Positions 55,716 to 64,000 of a stretch of 64,000 nt of DNA are shown here, one piece after another. Position numbers and translations under genes: made by a program. Source of the stretch: Pseudomonas fluorescens (GTDB lineage: Bacteria > Pseudomonadota > Gammaproteobacteria > Pseudomonadales > Pseudomonadaceae). The DNA lies in NCBI RefSeq assembly GCF_000730425.1, contig NZ_CP008896.1:5146001-5210000 (forward strand), written 5' to 3'. The notes under the pieces are model-generated. The model ran no database searches, had not been told where the DNA came from, and worked only from the letters and a program-made list of their open reading frames with translations. The stretch's first letter is position 1; the number at the start of each line of letters is the position of its first letter.

Positions 55716-56183
55716 ATGCTCTTCCTGATTGCCTATATCAGCAGTGTCGTGCTGATTAACTTCGCCTTTTCCACCGCCCCGCACCTGGATGTCATCTGGT
55801 CCGCCTGGGGTGGCCTGGTCTTTATCCTGCGTGACATGGTGCAAACCCGCTTCGGCCACGGCGCGATCATCGCCATGCTGGCGGCATTGGTGCTGTCCTA
55901 TATCACCTCCGATCCGTCCATCGCCCTGGCCAGCGCCACGGCGTTCGCGGTGTCCGAGTGCATCGACTGGCTGGTCTTCAGTATCACCAAGCGCCCGTTG
56001 CATGACCGTCTGTGGATCAGCTCGGCGCTGAGTATTCCCCTCGATACTTTTATCTTTTTCGGCCTGATCGGTGCGTTGACGCCGGCCGTGGTCGGCACTG
56101 CCCTGGCCTCGAAATTTGCCGGGGTCACTGTGGTGTGGCTGGCCATGGCCTGGCGTTTGCGTCGCCAGCGTGTCGCCAACTGA
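55716..56183 (+). CDS. VUT-family membrane protein (queuosine-precursor transporter-like)
   Basis: This 155-residue hydrophobic protein has about five membrane segments, with the VUT-type sequence FILRDMVQTRFGHGAIIAML and SECIDWLVFSITKRPL. Members of the VUT/YhhQ family take up preQ precursors of queuosine. This member is shorter than E. coli YhhQ, so the assignment is by family only. purT begins 69 bases downstream with its own TAAAAT-like -10 (56205-56210). Confidence 0.78.
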   Translation: MLFLIAYISSVVLINFAFSTAPHLDVIWSAWGGLVFILRDMVQTRFGHGAIIAMLAALVLSYITSDPSIALASATAFAVSECIDWLVFSITKRPLHDRLWISSALSIPLDTFIFFGLIGALTPAVVGTALASKFAGVTVVWLAMAWRLRRQRVAN

Positions 56184-56252
56184 GGCCAAGGCGTGCCGTT
56201 CATGTAAAATGCCCGCCTTTCTCCCCCTGATCCGCTCCCCTGAGGACCTGAG

Positions 56253-57434
56253 ATGACCCGAATCGGAACTCCATTGTCGCCAACCGCGACCCGCGTATTG
56301 ATGTGTGGCTGCGGTGAGCTGGGCAAGGAAGTGGTAATCGAGCTGCAACGCCTGGGCGTTGAAGTGATTGCCGTGGATCGCTACGCGAACGCCCCGGCCA
56401 TGCAGGTGGCGCATCGCAGCCATGTGATCAACATGCTCGACGGTGCGGCCCTGCGTGCGGTGATCGAGGCGGAAAAACCGCATTTCATCGTCCCGGAAAT
56501 CGAAGCCATCGCCACCGGTACCCTGGTGGAACTGGAGGCTGAAGGCTTTACCGTGATCCCCACCGCCCGTGCGGCGCTGTTGACCATGAACCGTGAAGGC
56601 ATCCGCCGCCTGGCCGCTGAAGAACTGGACTTGCCGACTTCGCCGTACCACTTCGCCGACACCGTGGAAGACTACCGCAAGGCTGTCGAAGATTTGGGCT
56701 TCCCTTGTGTGGTCAAGCCCGTGATGAGCTCGTCGGGCAAGGGCCAGAGCCTGTTGCGCAGTGCCGATGACGTGCAAAAAGCCTGGGACTACGCCCAGGA
56801 AGGCGGGCGTGCCGGCAAGGGCCGGGTGATTATCGAAGGGTTTATCGACTTCGACTACGAAATCACCCTGCTGACCGTGCGCCACGTCGGCGGCACCACC
56901 TTCTGTGCGCCCGTTGGCCACCGCCAGGAGAAGGGCGACTACCAGGAGTCCTGGCAGCCCCAGGCCATGAGCCCGGTGGCCCTGGCCGAATCCGAGCGCG
57001 TCGCCAAGGCCGTGACCGAGGCCCTGGGGGGGCGTGGCCTGTTCGGTGTCGAGCTGTTTATCAAGGGCGATCAGGTGTGGTTCAGCGAAGTCTCGCCGCG
57101 CCCCCACGACACCGGCCTGGTGACCTTGATTTCCCAGGACTTGTCGCAGTTTGCCCTGCATGCGCGGGCCATCCTGGGCTTGCCGATTCCGTTGATCCGT
57201 CAGTTCGGGCCTTCGGCATCGTCGGTGATCCTGGTGGAAGGGCAGTCGACCCAGACGGCATTCGCCAACCTCGGTGTTGCCTTGAGCGAACCGGACACAG
57301 CCCTGCGCCTTTTCGGCAAGCCAGAAGTGAATGGCCAGCGCCGCATGGGCGTGGCGTTGGCGCGGGATGAGTCGATCGAGGCTGCCCGGGCCAAGGCGAC
57401 CCGTGCCTCTCAAGCAGTGGTTGTAGAGCTGTAA
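56253..57434 (+). CDS. purT: Formate-dependent GAR transformylase PurT
   Basis: This 393-residue ATP-grasp enzyme makes formyl-GAR from GAR, formate and ATP. It begins [20 protein letters not shown] with the Rossmann-like GCGELGKE motif. Ligand and catalytic regions include [16 protein letters not shown] and [18 protein letters not shown]. Length is standard. It ends beside a REP palindrome and faces the MHS transporter gene. Confidence 0.96.
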   Translation: MTRIGTPLSPTATRVLMCGCGELGKEVVIELQRLGVEVIAVDRYANAPAMQVAHRSHVINMLDGAALRAVIEAEKPHFIVPEIEAIATGTLVELEAEGFTVIPTARAALLTMNREGIRRLAAEELDLPTSPYHFADTVEDYRKAVEDLGFPCVVKPVMSSSGKGQSLLRSADDVQKAWDYAQEGGRAGKGRVIIEGFIDFDYEITLLTVRHVGGTTFCAPVGHRQEKGDYQESWQPQAMSPVALAESERVAKAVTEALGGRGLFGVELFIKGDQVWFSEVSPRPHDTGLVTLISQDLSQFALHARAILGLPIPLIRQFGPSASSVILVEGQSTQTAFANLGVALSEPDTALRLFGKPEVNGQRRMGVALARDESIEAARAKATRASQAVVVEL

Positions 57435-57438
57435 AAGC

Positions 57439-57504
57439 ATCGCGGGCAAGCCCGCTCCCACATTTGGAATACATTTCCAATGTGGGAGCGGGCTTGCCCG
57501 CGAT
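57439..57504. repeat. REPIN between purT and the MHS transporter
   Basis: ATCGCGGGCAAGCCCGCTCC...TTGGAA and TTCCAATG...GGAGCGGGCTTGCCCGCGAT are inverse copies over 30 bp, one T longer in the left arm, with a 5-base loop. It lies between convergent genes. Confidence 0.9.
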
Positions 57505-57513
57505 AGCGGTCTA

Positions 57514-58824
57514 TCAGGCGACCTTGTTCAAGTCGTTATCCCGCGTCTCTTTCAGGCACAGCACCGCAATCAAGCTGAGCAACGCTGCCGCCGACACATA
57601 CCCGCCGACATAGCTCAGCCCACCCATCGCCACCAGTTTGGTTGCGAAAAACGGTGCGGCCGAAGCACCGACGATCCCGCCCAGGTTATACGCCGCCGAG
57701 GCCCCGGTATAACGCACGCGCGTAGGGAACAATTCCGGCAGCAGCGCCCCCATCGGCGCAAATGTCACGCCCATCAGGAACAGTTCCAGGCACAGGAACA
57801 ACGCTACCGCCCAGGTCGAGCCGTGGGTCAGCAAGGGCTCCATGGTGAACCCCGAAAGAATCGCCAGCACCGCACCGACGATCAGCACCGGCTTGCGCCC
57901 GTAACGGTCACTGGCCAGGGCGGCCAACGGGGTGGCCGCGCCCATGAACAGCACGGCAAAGCACAGCAGGGCGAGGAAGGTCTCGCGACTGTAGCCCAGG
58001 GTGCTGACGCCGTAGCTCAGGGAGAACGCCGTGGTGATATAGAACAGCGCATAGCACACCACCATCGCAGCCGCGCCGAGCAATACCTGCAGCCAATGCT
58101 GGCTGAACAGTTCCACCAGCGGCACTTTCACGGGTTTTTCCTTGGCCACGGCGTTGGCGAATACCGGGGTTTCGTGCAGTTTCAGCCGCGCATACAGGCC
58201 AACCATCACCAGCGCGGCGCTGAGCAGGAACGGAATGCGCCAGCCCCAGCTGCGAAATTGTTCATCGTCCAGGTTCATGGCCAGGATCAGAAACAGCCCA
58301 TTGGCCGCCAAAAAGCCAATGGAAGGCCCCAGTTGCGGGAACATGCCGAACCAGGCGCGCTTGCCCTTGGGTGCGTTCTCGGTGGCCAGCAATGCGGCGC
58401 CGCCCCATTCCCCGCCCAGGCCCAGGCCTTGGCCGAAACGCAGCACACACAGCAGGATCGGGGCCCAGGCCCCGATGGTGTCGTAGCCGGGCAGCAGGCC
58501 GATCAACGTGGTGCACACCCCCATCAACAGCAGCGAGGCCACCAGCGTCGACTTGCGCCCGATCCGGTCACCGAAATGGCCGAACAATGCCGAGCCCAGT
58601 GGCCGGGCGATAAACGCGATACCGAAGGTCAGGAATGCCGCCAGCATCTGCGCGGTGCCGGAACTCTGCGGGAAGAACACCGGGCCGATCACCAGCGCGG
58701 CGGCCGTAGCGTAGATATAGAAGTCGTAGAACTCGATGGCGGTGCCGATGATGCTCGCGGTGGCGACGCGGCTGGTCGAGTTGGTCGGGGCGGCGGGAGC
58801 GGCCTCGTTATAGGTGGTGCTCAT
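57514..58824 (-). CDS. MFS transporter, metabolite:H+ symporter (MHS/ProP-like)
   Basis: This 436-residue protein has 12 hydrophobic segments. MHS features include ASIIGTAIEFYDFYIYATAA near the N-terminus, LFGHFGDRIGRKSTLVASLL in the first cytoplasmic loop, and the ASDRYGRKPVLIVGAV repeat in the second half. Substrates of the group include proline/betaine, alpha-ketoglutarate, citrate and aromatic acids; it cannot be told here. ATG 58824 has AGGGATACCTCA upstream; a start at 58845 is less likely. Confidence 0.87.
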   Translation of the reverse strand: MSTTYNEAAPAAPTNSTSRVATASIIGTAIEFYDFYIYATAAALVIGPVFFPQSSGTAQMLAAFLTFGIAFIARPLGSALFGHFGDRIGRKSTLVASLLLMGVCTTLIGLLPGYDTIGAWAPILLCVLRFGQGLGLGGEWGGAALLATENAPKGKRAWFGMFPQLGPSIGFLAANGLFLILAMNLDDEQFRSWGWRIPFLLSAALVMVGLYARLKLHETPVFANAVAKEKPVKVPLVELFSQHWLQVLLGAAAMVVCYALFYITTAFSLSYGVSTLGYSRETFLALLCFAVLFMGAATPLAALASDRYGRKPVLIVGAVLAILSGFTMEPLLTHGSTWAVALFLCLELFLMGVTFAPMGALLPELFPTRVRYTGASAAYNLGGIVGASAAPFFATKLVAMGGLSYVGGYVSAAALLSLIAVLCLKETRDNDLNKVA

Positions 58825-59072
58825 TGAGGTATCCCTGAGGGTCATTGCGCCTTTGGCGCGGATTATTATTGGTCTTGCACCCATGGATCAGGGCAGTGCG
58901 CGGAGTCGGCTCGGGATGGGAGCGAGTACCGGTCAGACACGATGCAGCGGTGCCTGGACACGCTCAGTGCGGATAGCACGCGGTCGGGCGGGGCTTGGGT
59001 AAGCCGGATCGATTATAGGAAGGGGGGCGCGGATACAACAAGAGCTGCTCCCACACGAGCCTGCTCTTACAT

Positions 59073-60311
59073 TTAGGTGGCAATCGGATTTGAGCCGATA
59101 TGCCAGATCAGCACCTTGCTGACCCTGTTGTCCTCGGTCTCGAGGATTTCCAGGCGATAACGACCGATCTTCAGGCAAACGGCGCAATCGGGAATGGTCT
59201 CCAGCGCTTCGGTCACCAGGCCATTGAGGGTCTTGGGGCCGTCGCTGGGCAGGTGCCAGCCCAGGCATTTGTTCAGTTCGCGAATGGACATCGCCCCATC
59301 AATCACATAGCGCCCGTCGGGTTGCGCCTGGATCAGTGGGTTATCCACACTCTGTTCGCTTTCGAATTCGCCGACGATTTCTTCCAGGATGTCCTCCAGG
59401 GTGACGATGCCCAGCACTTCGCCATACTCGTCCACCACCATGCCCAGGCGGCGTTGCTGCTTGTGGAAGTTCAGCAGTTGCAGTTGCAGAGGCGTGCTTT
59501 CCGGAACGAAGTACGGCTCATGGCAGGCGGCAAGCAGGGCGTCCTTGGTCAGGCTGGCGTCCGGCAGCAGGTGTTGGATCTGCCGGGTGTTGAGCACTGC
59601 CTCGACCTGGTTGATGTCGCTGTGGAACACCGGCAGCCGCGTGCGCTGGGAGGTGCGCAGGTGTTCGATGATGTCCTCGATGGGATCGTCGAGGTTGATG
59701 CCATCGACTTCGCTGCGCGGCACCAGGATGTCATTGACGGTGATGTTGTCCAGGGCATGGATGCCGGGCATGCCGGGTGCGCGGTCGTCGGTGTCGTCCG
59801 TGGCCTGCTCGTCGGGGTGATCGGGCTGTGGTTCGTCGCTTTTCTTGACGATCCCGGACTTGCGGGCGAAAGGGCGCAGCAACAGCAAGCTGATGCCATT
59901 GAGCAGCCAGGCCAGGGGGTAGAGGATTTTCAGCGGTATGCCCAGCAGCGTATTGCCAAACCCCAGCACCGCTTGCGGATAGCGGGTGGCCAGGGTGCGC
60001 GGAAGGTAGTCGGCCAGCACCAGCAGCAGTGCACTGGAGATCAACCAGCCAAGCCAGGGGCCATTTTCAGCCCAGGCGTAGATCGCCAGCAGGGTGCAGA
60101 GAATCACCACCACTGCGCGGCACAAGGTATTGCACAGGATCAGGCTGTTGCGCGGGAAGTTGAGGCGGGCGGCGGCCTTGTCACCCTGGCGCGTGCCGGG
60201 TCGCAAGGCCAGCAAATGGTGCTGGGCCGCTTCGATGGCGGTGAACAGCGCCGACCATAAGACCAGCAGGGCCACTACCGCGAGCATTGGCTCAAGGGGC
60301 AAATTGTCCAT
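59073..60311 (-). CDS. CNNM/CorC-type membrane protein with CBS pair
   Basis: This 412-residue protein has a DUF21 membrane domain (about residues 1-145, e.g. LWSALFTAIEAAQHHLLALRPG), an acidic linker, two CBS domains (ITVNDILVPRSEVDGINLDD and FHKQQRRLGMVVDEYGEV) and a C-terminal CorC_HlyC domain (DGAMSIRELNKCLGWHLP). The family takes part in Mg or Co efflux and divalent-metal resistance. It begins 12 bases after the CcsA-like gene stop on the same strand. It is often found next to ffh in Pseudomonas, from memory. Confidence 0.88.
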   Translation of the reverse strand: MDNLPLEPMLAVVALLVLWSALFTAIEAAQHHLLALRPGTRQGDKAAARLNFPRNSLILCNTLCRAVVVILCTLLAIYAWAENGPWLGWLISSALLLVLADYLPRTLATRYPQAVLGFGNTLLGIPLKILYPLAWLLNGISLLLLRPFARKSGIVKKSDEPQPDHPDEQATDDTDDRAPGMPGIHALDNITVNDILVPRSEVDGINLDDPIEDIIEHLRTSQRTRLPVFHSDINQVEAVLNTRQIQHLLPDASLTKDALLAACHEPYFVPESTPLQLQLLNFHKQQRRLGMVVDEYGEVLGIVTLEDILEEIVGEFESEQSVDNPLIQAQPDGRYVIDGAMSIRELNKCLGWHLPSDGPKTLNGLVTEALETIPDCAVCLKIGRYRLEILETEDNRVSKVLIWHIGSNPIAT

Positions 60312-60323
60312 AATCGCTGCCCG

Positions 60324-61136
60324 TCAGATATGCAGGATGAATTCGCGAACCAGCTTGCTGCCAAAATACGCCAGCATCAGCAGGCAAAAACCGGCCAGGG
60401 TCCAGCGGATGGCCTTGTGCCCACGCCAGCCCAGGCGGTTACGGCCCCACAGCAGGACGCTGAACACCACCCAGGCCAGGCAGGCCAGCAGGGTCTTGTG
60501 CACCAGATGCTGGGCGAACAGGTTCTCGACGAACAGCCAGCCGGAAATCAGCGACAGCGACAGCAGCGTCCAGCCGGCCCAGAGGAAACCGAACAGCAGG
60601 CTTTCCATGGTCTGCAGCGGCGGGAAGTTCTTGATCAGCCCGGACGGGTGCTTGTGCTTGAGCTGGTGGTCCTGCAGCAGCAGCAGCAGGGCCTGGAACA
60701 CCGCAATGGTGAACATGCCGTAGGCGAGGATCGACAACAGGATGTGCGCGAGGATGCCTGGCTCCTCATCGATTATCTGCACCGTGCCGGTGGGGGCGAA
60801 TTGCGCCAGCAGCACCGTCAGCATTCCCAGGGGGAAGAGCAGCAACAGCAGGTTCTCCACCGGGATCCGTACGCAGGCCAGCAGCGTCAAGGCAATGACC
60901 GCGGCGGCAATCAGGCTGGCGGCGCTGAAAAAATCCAGGCCCAGGCCCACCGGCGTCATCAGGTGGGTGAACAGGCTGGCAGCGTGGGCCACCAGGGCGA
61001 GCACGCCGAGGCCGGCCAGCAGGCGTTTGTCCGCCCTGGCACGTTGGGCCAGGCGGGTGCCTTGATAGAGGGTCGCAGCGGCATACAAGAGTGCGGCGGC
61101 GAGGCTGGGTAGCAAACTGGGTGACAAAGGGAGCAT
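60324..61136 (-). CDS. CcsA-like inner-membrane protein (YpjD type)
   Basis: This 270-residue protein has about eight membrane segments and belongs to the cytochrome-c-assembly (CcsA/CcmC-like) group, similar to YpjD. The WxWDxxx-type haem motif is not clear, so the role in cytochrome assembly is not established. ATG 61136 (MLPLSPSLLPSLAAALLYA) is preferred over an extended frame from 61202. It shares the promoter region with ffh, which is divergent. Confidence 0.8.
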   Translation of the reverse strand: MLPLSPSLLPSLAAALLYAAATLYQGTRLAQRARADKRLLAGLGVLALVAHAASLFTHLMTPVGLGLDFFSAASLIAAAVIALTLLACVRIPVENLLLLLFPLGMLTVLLAQFAPTGTVQIIDEEPGILAHILLSILAYGMFTIAVFQALLLLLQDHQLKHKHPSGLIKNFPPLQTMESLLFGFLWAGWTLLSLSLISGWLFVENLFAQHLVHKTLLACLAWVVFSVLLWGRNRLGWRGHKAIRWTLAGFCLLMLAYFGSKLVREFILHI

Positions 61137-61240
61137 AAATCCTGTTAGGCAAGCCCGAAAGCCGATGAGTTTGGCACACACCTGCGTTCCACGAAAGACC
61201 ACCGGGCCAGACAGCGGGTGTGCATGGCGGCAGTCTTCGC

Positions 61241-61246
61241 TATAAT
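61241..61246 (+). promoter_or_regulatory. -10 element of ffh
   Basis: A perfect TATAAT lies 125 bases before the ffh start. The -35 at the right distance (GTGTGC near 61218) is poor, so the promoter may rely on an activator or a different spacing. Confidence 0.55.
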
Positions 61247-61370
61247 CCGCGACCTGCCCACGCCGCAGGCTCGCCGAGCGCTGTTTTTAATAGCGATTTA
61301 TCACAGCCTGGGCCGCCATTACCTCGGTCTACCAATGCATTTCGATGAATAGGGCCTGAAAGGATCGCGC

Positions 61371-62747
<1,377 letters not shown>

Positions 62748-62754
62748 AGAATTC

Positions 62755-62776
62755 GCGCAAGAGTTCGCTCTTGCGC
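62755..62776 (+). terminator. UUCG hairpin after ffh
   Basis: GCGCAAGAG and CTCTTGCGC pair perfectly over 9 bp around a UUCG loop, 7 bases after the ffh stop. No U-run follows, so it may be an mRNA 3'-stabilising structure or a weak terminator. Confidence 0.6.
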
Positions 62777-62897
62777 AGGCCCGCAGGGATGTGGGATCTC
62801 CAGCAAACCCGCCGTTGGCGGGAGCTGACTCGCCGTTTTAATCGACGGCTCTATAGCAGATCTGAATGGTACGCGGTCAGGTGCCGGAAAAAGACAT

Positions 62898-62925
62898 TTG
62901 CAAAAGTCCGGATATTCCTTAGAAT
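62898..62925 (+). promoter_or_regulatory. Promoter of rpsP
   Basis: TTGCAA (62898-62903) and TAGAAT (62920-62925) with 16 bases between fit a sigma-70 promoter. The leader to the rpsP ATG is about 70 bases. The upstream gap (62777-62890) holds small stems such as CCCGCC-GTT-GGCGGG but no gene. Confidence 0.65.
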
Positions 62926-62997
62926 ATGCGGCCTTTCGGGCACCCATGCCCGCTGTGCATTTAGATTTGCAGCACCGACTACAGGAACGATGTTCAC

Positions 62998-63249
62998 ATG
63001 CTAACAATCCGTCTTGCCCTTGGCGGCTCCAAAAAGCGCCCGTTTTACCACTTGACCGTAACCGACAGCCGCAACCCGCGTGACGGTTCGCACAAGGAAC
63101 AGGTTGGTTTCTTCAACCCTGTTGCTCGTGGTCAAGAAGTTCGTCTGTCCGTGAACCAAGAGCGCGTAGCCTACTGGCTGAGCGTTGGTGCACAGCCTTC
63201 CGAGCGTGTTGCCAAGTTGTTGAAGGACTCGGCTAAGGCCGCAGCCTGA
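62998..63249 (+). CDS. rpsP: Ribosomal protein bS16
   Basis: This 83-residue protein starts [20 protein letters not shown], the typical bS16 N-terminus, and has [18 protein letters not shown] and the C-terminal [12 protein letters not shown]. It is the first gene of the rpsP-rimM-trmD(-rplS) operon; rimM starts 5 bases after. Confidence 0.97.
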   Translation: MLTIRLALGGSKKRPFYHLTVTDSRNPRDGSHKEQVGFFNPVARGQEVRLSVNQERVAYWLSVGAQPSERVAKLLKDSAKAAA

Positions 63250-63254
63250 GCAAT

Positions 63255-63791
63255 ATGAACGCGACGCCAGCCGTTGCTGATGATTTGATCGTTATCGGCA
63301 AGATTTATTCTGTTCATGGCGTTCGCGGCGAAGTGAAGGTGTATTCCTTTACTGATCCGACTGAAAACCTGTTGCAGTACAAGACCTGGACGCTCAAGCG
63401 CGAAGGGAGTGTGAAACAGGTCGAGCTGGTCAGTGGACGCGGGAGCGACAAGTTCCTGGTCGCAAAGCTCAAGGGTCTCGATGATCGTGAAGAAGCTCGT
63501 CTTCTGGCTGGTTATGAGATCTGCGTGCCGCGCAATCTGTTCCCTGAATTGACCGACGGCGAGTACTACTGGTACCAGCTGGAAGGTCTGAAGGTCATTG
63601 ATCAACTCGGGCAATTGCTCGGGAAAATCGATCATCTTCTGGAAACCGGCGCCAATGATGTAATGGTGGTCAAGCCTTGCGCTGGCAGCCTGGATGATCG
63701 CGAACGCCTGTTGCCCTATACCGAGCAATGCGTGTTGGCTGTCGACCTGGCAGCGGGCGAGATGAAGGTGGAATGGGATGCGGACTTCTAA
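63255..63791 (+). CDS. rimM: Ribosome maturation factor RimM
   Basis: This 178-residue protein assists 30S maturation by binding uS19. The N-terminal beta-barrel has [20 protein letters not shown]; the C-terminal PRC-barrel has [20 protein letters not shown] and ends [17 protein letters not shown]. trmD starts 2 bases after its stop. Confidence 0.96.
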   Translation: MNATPAVADDLIVIGKIYSVHGVRGEVKVYSFTDPTENLLQYKTWTLKREGSVKQVELVSGRGSDKFLVAKLKGLDDREEARLLAGYEICVPRNLFPELTDGEYYWYQLEGLKVIDQLGQLLGKIDHLLETGANDVMVVKPCAGSLDDRERLLPYTEQCVLAVDLAAGEMKVEWDADF

Positions 63792-63793
63792 GC

Positions 63794-64000
63794 GTGGCTA
63801 ATTTGCGCATTGAAGTGATCAGTTTGTTTCCCGAGATGTTTTCCGCCATCAGCGAGTACGGCATCACCAGTCGGGCGGTGAAACAGGGGCTGTTACAGCT
63901 CACCTGTTGGAACCCGCGAGACTACACGACGGATCGACATCACACTGTGGACGATCGCCCATTTGGCGGTGGCCCGGGCATGGTGATGAAGATCAAGCCC
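63794..64000 (+). CDS. trmD: tRNA (guanine37-N1)-methyltransferase, 5' part
   Basis: The gene opens with GTG ([20 protein letters not shown]) and runs off the window after 69 codons. The TrmD start and the [10 protein letters not shown] region near the end of the visible part are diagnostic. TrmD methylates G37 of several tRNAs and is essential in many bacteria. It is the third gene of the rpsP operon. Confidence 0.95.
   Translation, partial: MANLRIEVISLFPEMFSAISEYGITSRAVKQGLLQLTCWNPRDYTTDRHHTVDDRPFGGGPGMVMKIKP

Overview
The window is chromosomal DNA from a Pseudomonas of the fluorescens group. The core gene order (rodZ-ispG-hisS-yfgM-bamB-der; xseA; guaB-guaA; mltF/purL; ffh-rpsP-rimM-trmD), the high-GC coding style and the many REP/REPIN palindromes built on GCGGGCTTGCCCGC or CCGGCTTGCCGG all point there. 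No rRNA, tRNA, CRISPR array, transposase or integrase is visible.

Layout. 1-6.7 kb: cell shape, isoprenoid, tRNA charging and outer-membrane/ribosome assembly operon (rodZ, ispG, hisS, yfgM, bamB, der). 6.9-8.9 kb: an aminotransferase/omega-amidase pair. 9-15.1 kb: leuA with a newly read leader peptide, an M23 endopeptidase, xseA, and a divergent LysR/TSUP-transporter pair. 15.3-19.2 kb: a zinc-ribbon protein, guaB and guaA. 19.2-25.1 kb: accessory DNA of lower GC with a Cif-like epoxide hydrolase, DoxX-like protein, probable TetR remnant, AraC regulator, AhpD-like protein and OprD porin. Most of this block (20.87-25.09 kb) lies between two copies of the 3' end of treR, the signature of an insertion at that gene end. 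25.1-33.4 kb: a complete trehalose PTS locus (treR, treP, treC, maltoporin-like porin, fused EIIA-HPr-EI, stand-alone EIIB-like protein). 33.6-39.6 kb: mltF and purL divergent, plus a NIF3-like protein. 39.7-45.4 kb: a 1914-residue toxin-like protein. 45.5-52.7 kb: a GlcNAc PTS operon (nagR, nagA, SIS-type deaminase, fused EIIA-HPr-EI, nagE). 53-61 kb: L,D-transpeptidase, two Nudix enzymes, gamma-carbonic anhydrase, VUT transporter, purT, MHS transporter, CNNM/CorC-type protein and a CcsA-like protein. 61.4-64 kb: ffh and the rpsP-rimM-trmD operon, cut by the window end.

How they work together. The two sugar loci are parallel: each has its own GntR/UTRA repressor, membrane EIIBC, its own PEP-to-EIIA multiphosphoryl protein and its own catabolic enzyme, and each carries an extra EIIB-like domain in which the phosphorylatable cysteine is replaced by alanine. 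A-rich Crc/Hfq-type motifs sit just before treP, the porin and nagE, suggesting shared catabolite repression.

Most interesting: (1) the treR 3'-end duplication bounding the accessory island; (2) the large toxin with a tandem effector-like domain, one copy lacking the putative catalytic residues and one intact; (3) the cysteine-less EIIB domains; (4) the leuA leader peptide; (5) the Cif homologue with tandem operator-like repeats.
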